Shown: in pieces, positions 1-6,625 of the stretch | Numbering within the stretch: the stretch's first letter is position 1 | How the letters are laid out: the number at the start of each line of letters is the position of its first letter | Source: Bacillota bacterium | GTDB taxonomy: Bacteria > Bacillota > Clostridia > Christensenellales > UMGS416 | Assembly: GCA_023421955.1 (NCBI GenBank) | Contig: JAEZSE010000011.1 | Location: 1-9,585, forward strand | Reading direction: 5' to 3' | DNA length: 9,585 nt | The notes under the pieces: generated by a model | Told to the model about the DNA's origin: nothing | Seen by the model: only the letters and a program-made list of their open reading frames with translations | The model's database searches: none | Program-made: the position numbers and the translations under genes

Positions 1-529
1 CAGTGGGGCCGGTTACGCCTTGCGGACCTGTCGGGCCAGTCGGGCCGGTCACGCCTTGCGGACCTGTGGGACCTGTCGGACCTGTCACACCTTGTGGACC
101 TGTGGGTCCAGTGGGGCCGGTCGGGCCGATATCATCCTGCACGATGACCAGGGTAGCCTTCACCGGAACAACCGTTCCATAATACACGGTTGCGGTGCTG
201 GCATTGATCAGTGAAGCGGTGACTCCTGCCGCCACATCCACAATACCCACACCAACCACTTCACTATTCTTATAAGGCGAGTTGCCCTCCAGGAAGTCAC
301 CCTGCGAGGTGGCAAACGCGAAAACAGCACCATTCAACGATTGGCTGGATTGTGTGGCAACCCACCAGTCCACCACATAGCGCCCGGCTTCACGAAAGGT
401 GATCGCCCCTGTGGCGCTGTTGTAGGAAATGTTTCCATCAGAATATACAGTTGTGTCAAAAATAACGTTGCTGCCGGCAGCCACTGATCCCGGCGCCAGC
501 AACTCAACCTGAAACGCAATATTACTCAT
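1..529 (-). CDS. Collagen-like repeat protein with N-terminal C1q/TNF-like domain (3' end off window)
   Basis: Open reading frame with no stop from the ATG at 529 to the window edge (176 codons seen). Residues 1-134 form a beta-rich globular region with no signal peptide. It begins MSNIAFQVELLAPGS and contains an NVIFDTTVYS stretch, an EAGRYVVDWWVATQSS core and a VVPVKATLVIVQDDI end, which resembles the BclA-C/C1q-TNF-like domains of Firmicutes spore-surface proteins. From residue 135 it becomes pure Gly-X-Y collagen sequence built of GPT and GPQGVT. Such proteins trimerise through the globular domain and form collagen triple helices; family members sit in exosporium or outer spore layers. 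The globular domain comes first here, whereas in BclA it is C-terminal. The start is supported by a GGGGAGGG Shine-Dalgarno just upstream. The C-terminus, total repeat number and true location are unseen. Divergent from the acyl-ligase operon. Confidence 0.85.
   Translation of the reverse strand, partial: MSNIAFQVELLAPGSVAAGSNVIFDTTVYSDGNISYNSATGAITFREAGRYVVDWWVATQSSQSLNGAVFAFATSQGDFLEGNSPYKNSEVVGVGIVDVAAGVTASLINASTATVYYGTVVPVKATLVIVQDDIGPTGPTGPTGPQGVTGPTGPTGPQGVTGPTGPTGPQGVTGPT
11..118 (-). repeat. Three 36-nt collagen repeat units (GPTGPTGPQGVT)
   Basis: Read on the minus strand, positions 118-83, 82-47 and 46-11 each encode the same 12 residues, GPTGPTGPQGVT, and a fourth unit starts at 10. 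An extra GPT triplet precedes them. The units differ in DNA only at third codon positions, so the protein repeat is exact while the DNA has diverged. This is a coding repeat within the collagen-like gene. Confidence 0.9.
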
Positions 530-532
530 ATG

Positions 533-540
533 ACCCTCCC
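533..540 (-). promoter_or_regulatory. Ribosome binding site of the collagen-like gene
   Basis: The minus strand reads GGGAGGG just upstream of ATG 529, with about 4-5 bases between the GGAGG core and the start codon. It fixes the start of the collagen-like protein, for which no other upstream in-frame start is needed. Confidence 0.7.
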
Positions 541-575
541 CTTGTATTTATATGGCGAGATATCCAAAGATCAAT

Positions 576-592
576 CTATCTATATCATATGA
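576..592 (-). promoter_or_regulatory. Outward-facing element, minus-strand copy (possible -10 region)
   Basis: The minus strand reads TCATATGATATAGATAG, almost the same as plus-strand 676-691 in front of the acyl-ligase gene. It contains CATATGATA, which fits the sigma-K -10 pattern CATANNNTA, and TATGAT, which fits a sigma-A -10 at five of six positions. I see no convincing -35 box for either. It lies about 47 bases before the collagen-like start codon. Promoter or operator identity is inference. Confidence 0.3.
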
Positions 593-643
593 ACGGGGAC
601 CTGATTTGCTACAGAACAGCCGATTCCTCGCCAGGCGCCCGGG

Positions 644-671
644 TTGAGAATCAAAGATGCGCTGTCATATT
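644..671 (+). promoter_or_regulatory. Candidate sigma-A promoter of the ligase operon
   Basis: TTGAGA (644-649), a 16-base spacer, then CATATT (666-671) preceded by TG at 663-664 (extended -10 arrangement). The -35 box matches well and the -10 box matches at four of six positions. It would place the transcript start near 678, giving a leader of roughly 40 bases. This is the best-looking candidate but a weak call. Confidence 0.3.
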
Positions 672-675
672 CGTC

Positions 676-691
676 TCATATGTATAGATAG
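676..691 (+). promoter_or_regulatory. Outward-facing element, plus-strand copy
   Basis: Reads TCATATGTATAGATAG, matching the minus-strand element at 592-576 except for one missing base. It lies 25 bases upstream of the acyl-ligase ATG. It could be a shared operator, or part of the promoter or initial transcribed region. The match to its partner is seen directly; any function is inferred. Confidence 0.3.
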
Positions 692-715
692 CATCCTGGT
701 AAAGGGGAACGGCCC

Positions 716-2422
716 ATGAAACACAAGCTTTTTCAAAGCCAACGGCTGCGCACGACGAGAGAGCTGGTGCAACGGTCAGAAGAATTGTTTGCGGATCGCG
801 TCGCATTCCGGGAGCTGGACAGGGAGCGGCAAGTCCAGGAATATACCTACCGCCAGTTGGCGCGCGATGTGGACAGTTTTGGGGCAGCGCTACTGCATCA
901 TGGCTTGATGGGAAAGCACATCGCTCTGCTGGGGGAAAACTGCTACCGCTGGGTGGTGAGCTATCTGGCAATTGCGGGTGGTCTGGGTGTTGTTGTGCCA
1001 CTGGATAAGGAATTGCCAGCGGGTGACATCGCAAAGCTCCTGCGGAAAAGCAATTCGGACGCGGTCATTTGCACAGCCTTGTTTGCGCCGTTGATTCGGT
1101 CCGTACTGCCCGAGTGCCCCGTCGTAACCTGCTGCGTTGACATGGGCAATTCCAACCATGAAGAACCGGGGTTCCTGGCCTTTGACCGGCTGTTGGAGGA
1201 AGGCAGCGCCATCCTGGCCGGGCCCGGCAGCCCCTACCCCACCTTGCCCATCGATCCGGACTCGCTGTGCGAGATCATCTTCACCTCGGGCACCACCGGT
1301 GCAAACAAGGGCGTGATGCTCTGCCAGCGCAATGTGATGGCGGTGCTCCATGGCATCATGCAGCTGATTCAAGCAGAACCAGTCTCGATTTCGGTGCTGC
1401 CCATCAGCCACTCTTATGAGTGCACCTGCCATGTGCTGGGCGGCATTTATTCGGGCATCACCGTGTGCTTCAACGACAGCCTGAAGCACCTGATGGACAA
1501 CCTCAGGCTCTTCCGGCCCGGCATGAGCCTGATGGTGCCGTTGTTTCTGGAGACGATGCACCGGCAGATCTGGAAAGAGGCAGAAAAGGCAAACCTGGCC
1601 GGGCATCTCCGCTATGGCATCGCGTTTAGCAATCTTCTGCGCAAGCTCGGCATTGACATGAGGCGGCTCTATTTCAAGCCCATCCTGGAGAAATTCGGCG
1701 GCAACCTGCGGCAGATCGTGTGCGGCGGTGCACCGCTACGCGAAGAACTGATCAAAGGCTTTGGAGACATAGGAATTGATGTGGTGAATGGTTATGGCAT
1801 AACCGAGTGCGCACCGGTGATCTCCACCAACAGCACCGCCTGGCAGCGAGCCGGCTCGGTGGGGCTGGTGCTGCCGGTGTGCGACGTGCGCATCGACATG
1901 CCTGATGAAAAGGGTAACGGTGAGGTGCTGGTGCGGGGCGACACCGTGATGCTAGGTTATTACAACGATGAGGAGGCCACAAAGGCAGCTTTCGCACCAG
2001 ATGGTTACTTCAAAACCGGCGACCTTGGCCGGCTAGACCGCCGGGGGGTTCTGCACCTCACAGGCAGAAAGAAAAACCTGATCGTACTCTCCAACGGCAA
2101 GAATGTGTGCCCGGAAGAGGTGGAAGAAGCGATCCTCGGCCAGATTGGCTATGTGCGCGAAGTTGTGGTCTATTCCCACTCCGCCGCCGGACGCCAGGAG
2201 ACTATCGTGGCAGACGTTTATCTGGACCCGGAGCACACCGGCAGCGCATCGCAGGCTGAGCTCCGTGAGCGGCTCGAGCAAGACATCCGGCGGCTCAACA
2301 ATAGGCTCCCAGCCTATAAGCGCGTGCAGGAGGTGCGCATCAGCCAAACCGAGTTTGAGAAAACGACCACCCGCAAAATCAAGCGCCAGGTGGTGCTGGA
2401 AGGAAGGGCGAGCATTGCTTAG
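716..2422 (+). CDS. AMP-forming acyl ligase (long-chain acyl-CoA synthetase-like, COG1022 type)
   Basis: 568-residue member of the ANL adenylating superfamily. It should activate a carboxylic acid with ATP to an acyl-AMP and pass it to a thiol, here probably the ACP encoded immediately downstream rather than free CoA. Motifs seen: the ATP-binding loop FTSGTTGANKG (residues 189-199), NGYGITE (358-364, A5), YFKTGD with Asp436 (A7), the hinge region GRKKNLIVLSNGKNVCPEE (A8), and the A10 lysine Lys554 in TRKIKR. The central SHSYE...GIYSG and MVPLFLE stretches resemble fatty-acid ligases more than amino-acid-activating NRPS domains. No signal peptide or fused carrier domain. ATG 716 has a GGGGA Shine-Dalgarno (704-708) at good spacing. 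All catalytic motifs look intact. The acyl chain cannot be read from the sequence; an acyl-CoA synthetase or an aryl-acid ligase are alternatives. Confidence 0.88.
   Translation: MKHKLFQSQRLRTTRELVQRSEELFADRVAFRELDRERQVQEYTYRQLARDVDSFGAALLHHGLMGKHIALLGENCYRWVVSYLAIAGGLGVVVPLDKELPAGDIAKLLRKSNSDAVICTALFAPLIRSVLPECPVVTCCVDMGNSNHEEPGFLAFDRLLEEGSAILAGPGSPYPTLPIDPDSLCEIIFTSGTTGANKGVMLCQRNVMAVLHGIMQLIQAEPVSISVLPISHSYECTCHVLGGIYSGITVCFNDSLKHLMDNLRLFRPGMSLMVPLFLETMHRQIWKEAEKANLAGHLRYGIAFSNLLRKLGIDMRRLYFKPILEKFGGNLRQIVCGGAPLREELIKGFGDIGIDVVNGYGITECAPVISTNSTAWQRAGSVGLVLPVCDVRIDMPDEKGNGEVLVRGDTVMLGYYNDEEATKAAFAPDGYFKTGDLGRLDRRGVLHLTGRKKNLIVLSNGKNVCPEEVEEAILGQIGYVREVVVYSHSAAGRQETIVADVYLDPEHTGSASQAELRERLEQDIRRLNNRLPAYKRVQEVRISQTEFEKTTTRKIKRQVVLEGRASIA
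2400..2408 (+). promoter_or_regulatory. RBS that fixes the ACP TTG start
   Basis: AAGGAAGGG lies inside the last codons of the ligase gene, six bases before TTG 2415. There is no ATG in this frame close enough to give a full-length carrier protein, so this site decides the start. Confidence 0.6.
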
Positions 2423-2642
2423 CTATATCCGTAAGAGCCTGTTGGAGTATGTGGATGTGGAGGAAGAGTCCATCACAGATGCCACACGCTTCGTAGCAGA
2501 TCTGAACCTCAATTCTTATGACATTATCAGCCTGGTCGGCAAGGCGGAGCAGGATCTGGGTGTGGAAATCCCCGACGGCGACATTCGGAATCTGGTGACT
2601 GTAGGCGACCTGTCGGAATACCTGAGGGAAAAACTGCAATGA
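2415..2642 (+). CDS. Acyl carrier protein (stand-alone, dedicated)
   Basis: 75-residue phosphopantetheine carrier protein, close to the usual ACP length. I chose the TTG at 2415 because it has a good Shine-Dalgarno and yields a complete four-helix ACP; the reading frame stays open far upstream, but that part overlaps the ligase in another frame. The start overlaps the ligase stop by eight bases, implying translational coupling. The attachment serine is Ser34 in DLNLNSYDIISL, where the usual Asp-Ser-Leu is Asn-Ser-Tyr. Conserved later features are the acidic helix II/III region (EQDLGVEIPDGDI) and the TVGDLSEYL helix IV. It should be modified by a phosphopantetheinyl transferase encoded elsewhere and hold the acyl group made by the ligase. 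It is unlikely to be the housekeeping fatty-acid ACP, given the atypical motif and the absence of fab genes nearby. Confidence 0.88.
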   Translation: MLSYIRKSLLEYVDVEEESITDATRFVADLNLNSYDIISLVGKAEQDLGVEIPDGDIRNLVTVGDLSEYLREKLQ

Positions 2643-2658
2643 ACAGAGGGCACTGCAT

Positions 2659-3363
2659 ATGAGCGATTTTATCGAGTTTGGCAGTGTGCGCAAGCTCTAC
2701 CGCATGGGCGAAGTGGAGATCGAGGCGCTGGCCGGCGTGGATTTCACAATCGGCAAGGGAGAGTTTGTGATCATCTGCGGGGCAAGCGGCGCGGGCAAGA
2801 GCACAATTCTCAACATCCTGGGCGGCATGGATAGCCTCACCTCCGGCACCATTTTGGTGGATGGTGCGATGATCAGCCGCTACAATGCCCGCCAGCTGGT
2901 GGGCTACCGGCGTTATGACGTTGGGTTCGTGTTTCAATTCTACAACCTGGTGCCCAACCTGACCGCGCTGGAAAACGTGGAGCTGGCCGCGCAGGTAAGC
3001 CGCGATCCGTTGGACATCCGCCGGGTGATGGAAGATGTGGGGCTCAAAGACCGCATGGGCAACTTCCCGTCGCAGCTCTCCGGCGGCGAACAGCAACGGG
3101 TGGCAATCGCCAGAGCCTTGGCCAAGAACCCCAAGCTGCTGCTTTGCGACGAGCCCACCGGTGCGCTGGACTACACCACAGGCAAGTCGATCCTGAAGCT
3201 TTTGCAGGACACCTGCCGTGCCACAGGCACCACAGTAATCGTGATATCACACAACCTGGCTTTCACCGCCCTTGGCGACCGGGTGATCCGCGTGAAGAGC
3301 GGCCGGGTGGATGCCATCGAGACCAACCCCCGGCCGATGGATGCCGAGAGAATCGAGTGGTAG
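2659..3363 (+). CDS. ABC transporter ATP-binding protein (MacB/LolD type)
   Basis: 234-residue cytoplasmic ATPase that should dimerise and drive the FtsX-type permease encoded next. All motifs are present: A-loop Tyr14, Walker A GASGAGKST (41-49), Q-loop FVFQFYNLVPNL, signature LSGGEQQR (140-147), Walker B with Asp164-Glu165 followed by PTGALD, and the switch His198 in VISHN. The LSGGEQQRVAIARAL form and the short length with no C-terminal extension are typical of the MacB/LolD/FtsE class (lipoprotein, lipid or peptide extrusion, or mechanotransmission) rather than of importers. ATG 2659 has an AGAGGG Shine-Dalgarno (2645-2650), 16 bases after the ACP stop. Its stop is one base from the permease start codon. 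The transported substrate is unknown; operon position suggests the product of the ligase/ACP/condensation enzymes. Confidence 0.93.
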   Translation: MSDFIEFGSVRKLYRMGEVEIEALAGVDFTIGKGEFVIICGASGAGKSTILNILGGMDSLTSGTILVDGAMISRYNARQLVGYRRYDVGFVFQFYNLVPNLTALENVELAAQVSRDPLDIRRVMEDVGLKDRMGNFPSQLSGGEQQRVAIARALAKNPKLLLCDEPTGALDYTTGKSILKLLQDTCRATGTTVIVISHNLAFTALGDRVIRVKSGRVDAIETNPRPMDAERIEW

Positions 3364-3364
3364 T

Positions 3365-6300
3365 ATGAGAAGCGCCATTTCACTGGACCTGTTGCGGGAA
3401 GTCCGTAAGTCCTGGGCACGCTTCCTCTCGATCTTTTTGATCGTGCTGATCGGTGTGGGCTTCTTTGCCGGCATCAAGGCCACCGCGCCGGACATGGAGC
3501 ACACCGCCGACCGCTATTTCGATGACAATGCGATGATGGACATCCGTGTGCTCTCCACGCTGGGGCTGACCGAAGGCGATGTGCAGGCCATTGCAGCGCT
3601 GGGCACCGTGGAGCGGGTGCAGCCCGCCTATTTCGCTGACGCCGTGAGCACCGTGGGGTCCATGGAGTTCGTGTTCCGGTTGCACAGCCTGCCCATAGGA
3701 GGGCAGCCCCCCGTCAACCGCGTAGTGCTGACCGAGGGCCGATATCCGGAAAAGTCCGGCGAATGCCTTCTGGAGCAATCCAAGTATCTGGATCCGGGCC
3801 TCAAGGTGGGTGACACACTGCGGCTTTCCTCCGGCAAGGAAACCGCCATTACAGACGGCATATTGAAAACCGACACATTCACCATTGTGGGAAAGGCCGT
3901 CAACTCCCTCTATCTGTGCTTTGACAAGGGCTCCTCGGACATCGGCAACGGTAAAGTGAGTTTCTTTCTAATGGTGCCGGAGCAGGATTTTGCTTACCCG
4001 GTATACACCGAAGCGCAGGTGGTTGTTAAAGGCGCAACGGAGTTCAACTGCTACAGCGAAACGTATAGCAGCCTGGTGGGCAAGACTCTGACAGATTTAG
4101 AAAACATGGGGTTGGACCGCAGCGGCCTGAGACTTGCGGAGATCAAAAGTCAAGCGACCACCCAATTGGATGAAGCGAAAAAAGAATATGAAACAAAAAA
4201 GCTGGAGTTTGAGCAACAAACAGCAGCTGCCAGGGAAAAGCTGGAACAAGCAAGGGTGGATCTGGAAAAGGCCGAATCCACGCTTGCCAGCGAAAAAGCA
4301 AATTTCGAAACCACGGCCAAGATGGCCCGCGATCAAATCAAGCAGGGCAAAATGGATCTGGCAAAAGGAGAAAAGGAGTACAAACAAGGTCTGGCTGATT
4401 ACAACCGGGCCAAATCGGAATATGGAGACGAGCTGGCGCAGATGAACAGCGCCGTGCAAGACATCAACGGACTTCGCAAGCAGGCCAAACAAGAAATCGC
4501 TAGCATGGAGCAAAAACTCAAAGACCCAAACCTTTCTCCTGAGGAGAAGCAGCGGCTCACACTGATGATCGCCATGTACCGCCGATTTCTGGCTGCCACC
4601 GAGCAGGGTATGGACTCGGCCAACGAATTAAACAGCTTTACCCAGGGCCAGATGGCAAGTGCGGCGCAGAAGCTCCGGCAAGCCCGCAAGCAGTTGGATG
4701 ACGGCTACAAACAGATTGCAGCGTCAGAATCGGAACTCAAAAAGAAAGAAGCGGAAGCGGCGGCCAGGTTCGCGCAAGCCAGCGCCGACATTGCCTCCGG
4801 CTGGGCGGAATATGAGCGCGGCAAGCAGGAATATGAACAGTCCGTTGCAAAAGGCGAGGCGGAGCTGGCTGCCGGGCAGGAAAAGATCATCAATGCCGAG
4901 GATGAGATCGAGCGCATCAGCAAGCCCCAATGGTACGTGCTGGATCGTCACAGCAACATCAGCTTCGAGGATTACGGCATGACAGCCGGGCGGGTGGACG
5001 CCATCGCCACGGTGTTCCCGGTGTTCTTCTTCCTGGTGGCGGCACTGGTCTGCCTGACCACGATGACCCGCATGGTGGATGAGCAGCGCGGCGCCATCGG
5101 CATCTACAAGGCGCTGGGATACTCCGACGGTGCCATCGCTGCCAAGTATATCTGTTACGCGGCGGTTGCAAGCACGCTGGGCGGAGTTGCAGGTCTGGCT
5201 GTGGGGATGTGCGTGTTTCCGGAGGTAATTTACAGCTCATGGCTTATGAAATACGAGATGCCGCCCTTGCAGACGATCACTCAGCCGCTGTTGGTAGCAG
5301 TCAGCCTGCTGATGGGCGTGTTGGTGACCACGCTGACCGCATGGGGGGCGTGCCATAAGGAGTTAGCCGACGCTCCGGCCACACTGATGCGACCAAAAGC
5401 ACCCAAACCGGGCAGACGCATTCTTCTCGAGCGATTAGCCTTTGTGTGGCGGCGGCTAAGCTTTTCGCAGAAAGTGACAATGCGCAACCTCTTCCGCTAT
5501 AAAAAGCGTTTCTGGATGACCGTAGCCGGCATCGCCGGCTGCACGGCGCTTCTGGTGGCTGGCTTCGGCCTGAACGACTCCATTAGTCAGGTGGTGGACC
5601 GGCAGTTCAACCAGATCTTCACCTACGACTTGAATCTTCGATTCTCAGCCGACGTCACTGATGGTCAAAGGGCAGCTGCCGCACAGTCGCTGGGGCAGGA
5701 TGCAAACACCCAGTCTTGGATGGAGTCGGCGGAGCTGAACGCCAAGGCCCGCAGCAACGGCGACGACATAGCCGCAACCCTTGTGGTGCCGCAGGGCCCG
5801 GCAGCACCCACACAATATGTAACACTACGCACCCGCACGGGCCGGCAGCCCATCACACTGGATGACAGCGGCGTGGTGCTCACCGAAAAGCTGGCCAAGG
5901 AGCTGGGTGTGGGTCAGGGCGGCACAATCGAACTGGACAACGGCCTGGGCGGCCGCAAAAAAGTGACAGTGGCAGCAATCACCGAGCAGTATATCTTCCA
6001 CTATATCTATATCACACCCACGCTCTATCGGCAGGTCTTCAGGCTGGATCCAAAGATGAACAGCCTGATGATCCGGCTGGCTGACAGCTCTGCCCAGGCG
6101 GGGGAGACTTTAGCCCAGAAGCTAATCGGGGGCGGCGGCGTGGCGTCGGTGACATTCTATTCGGCATTGGCCGATTCCTTCTCACAGACGGTAAAAAGCT
6201 TGAGCGCAATTGTGCTGGTGATCATCCTCTCGGCGGGGCTGCTGGCCTTTGTGGTGCTCTACAACCTCACCAACATCAACATCGGCGAGCGCATCCGTGA

Positions 6301-6601
6301 AATCGCCACGGTGAAAGTGTTGGGCTTCACTGACCGGGAGCAGTCAGGCTATGTGTTCCGCGAAAACCTGCTGCTCTCGCTGCTGGGCGCAGCCATTGGC
6401 CTTGGATTAGGCGTGCTGCTGCACCGCTACATCATGGAAAACATCGAGCAAGCCAGCATCATGTTTGGCAACGCCATCGAGTCCATCAGCTTCGGATGGT
6501 CGTTCCTGCTTACAATGGCATTCACCGGCTTTGTGATCCTGGTGATGGTGCCAAGGCTCCGCCGCATCCCGATGGTTGAGTCGCTGAAGTCGGTGGAGTG
6601 A
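3365..6601 (+). CDS. FtsX-family ABC permease with long extracellular coiled-coil hairpin
   Basis: 1078-residue membrane subunit for the preceding ATPase. ATG 3365 begins one base after the ATPase stop; an in-frame ATG at 3311 would overlap the ATPase and is less likely. Predicted segments: TM1 about 20-37, a large outer domain about 38-545, TM2 about 550-568, TM3 about 590-615, TM4 about 640-660, TM5 about 717-737, a second outer domain about 738-944, TM6 about 949-971, TM7 about 1002-1020 and TM8 about 1045-1063. The two FtsX modules carry the expected DEQRGAIGIYKALGY and GERIREIATVKVLGF coupling-helix motifs, and the protein ends with the typical VESLKS. Residues about 259-520 are Lys/Glu/Ala/Gln-rich and highly helical, broken by a Pro-containing turn at 388-392, and so look like an antiparallel coiled coil. 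Related permeases extract lipids or peptides from the outer leaflet or regulate envelope enzymes. Substrate unknown. Confidence 0.93.
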   Translation: MRSAISLDLLREVRKSWARFLSIFLIVLIGVGFFAGIKATAPDMEHTADRYFDDNAMMDIRVLSTLGLTEGDVQAIAALGTVERVQPAYFADAVSTVGSMEFVFRLHSLPIGGQPPVNRVVLTEGRYPEKSGECLLEQSKYLDPGLKVGDTLRLSSGKETAITDGILKTDTFTIVGKAVNSLYLCFDKGSSDIGNGKVSFFLMVPEQDFAYPVYTEAQVVVKGATEFNCYSETYSSLVGKTLTDLENMGLDRSGLRLAEIKSQATTQLDEAKKEYETKKLEFEQQTAAAREKLEQARVDLEKAESTLASEKANFETTAKMARDQIKQGKMDLAKGEKEYKQGLADYNRAKSEYGDELAQMNSAVQDINGLRKQAKQEIASMEQKLKDPNLSPEEKQRLTLMIAMYRRFLAATEQGMDSANELNSFTQGQMASAAQKLRQARKQLDDGYKQIAASESELKKKEAEAAARFAQASADIASGWAEYERGKQEYEQSVAKGEAELAAGQEKIINAEDEIERISKPQWYVLDRHSNISFEDYGMTAGRVDAIATVFPVFFFLVAALVCLTTMTRMVDEQRGAIGIYKALGYSDGAIAAKYICYAAVASTLGGVAGLAVGMCVFPEVIYSSWLMKYEMPPLQTITQPLLVAVSLLMGVLVTTLTAWGACHKELADAPATLMRPKAPKPGRRILLERLAFVWRRLSFSQKVTMRNLFRYKKRFWMTVAGIAGCTALLVAGFGLNDSISQVVDRQFNQIFTYDLNLRFSADVTDGQRAAAAQSLGQDANTQSWMESAELNAKARSNGDDIAATLVVPQGPAAPTQYVTLRTRTGRQPITLDDSGVVLTEKLAKELGVGQGGTIELDNGLGGRKKVTVAAITEQYIFHYIYITPTLYRQVFRLDPKMNSLMIRLADSSAQAGETLAQKLIGGGGVASVTFYSALADSFSQTVKSLSAIVLVIILSAGLLAFVVLYNLTNINIGERIREIATVKVLGFTDREQSGYVFRENLLLSLLGAAIGLGLGVLLHRYIMENIEQASIMFGNAIESISFGWSFLLTMAFTGFVILVMVPRLRRIPMVESLKSVE
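4139..4924 (+). other. Region encoding a coiled-coil hairpin within the permease
   Basis: Encodes permease residues about 259-520, in the first extracellular domain between TM1 and TM2. It starts near EIKSQATTQLDEAKKEYET, has only one obvious helix breaker (DPNLSPEE, 387-394, at the midpoint) and ends before Pro521. Each arm is about 130 residues. The DNA is noticeably richer in A than its surroundings because of the many Lys, Glu and Gln codons. The coiled-coil call comes from composition and pattern by eye, not from a prediction program. Confidence 0.7.
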
Positions 6602-6610
6602 GATTTGCCT

Positions 6611-6617
6611 AAGGAGG
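6611..6617 (+). promoter_or_regulatory. Strong RBS of the condensation-domain gene
   Basis: AAGGAGG, a full match to the anti-Shine-Dalgarno, eight bases before ATG 6626. It rules out an in-frame TTG at 6605, which lies upstream of this site. It is the strongest RBS in the operon, suggesting the enzyme is translated independently of the permease. Confidence 0.75.
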
Positions 6618-6625
6618 TTCTCCAC

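Noticed and set aside
1..130. Tandem repeat as CRISPR array or non-coding satellite
   Set aside because: The 36-base period is a codon-phased collagen repeat with only synonymous changes, has no spacers, and continues a reading frame with a clear start and RBS.
890..1606. 238-codon open frame on the minus strand opposite the acyl ligase
   Set aside because: It is a shadow of a GC-rich coding sequence: no RBS, no recognisable domain, and it overlaps fully conserved ligase motifs.
2103..2414. Upstream extension of the ACP frame to an ATG at 2103
   Set aside because: It lies wholly within conserved ligase sequence in another frame and is Arg/Ser/Pro-rich; the carrier fold starts at TTG 2415 with its own RBS.
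3311..3364. Longer start for the permease, 18 residues upstream inside the ATPase gene
   Set aside because: The added residues (MPSRPTPGRWMPRESSGS) are an out-of-frame reading of the ATPase end. ATG 3365 directly precedes a normal FtsX N-terminus and follows the ATPase stop by one base.
4097..4513. Minus-strand open frame opposite the coiled coil, Leu/Phe-rich and membrane-protein-like
   Set aside because: Its hydrophobicity is the mirror image of the Lys/Glu/Gln codons of the coiled coil; there is no independent start signal.
6605..6625. TTG start at 6605 for the condensation gene
   Set aside because: It lies upstream of the perfect AAGGAGG, which is ideally spaced for ATG 6626.
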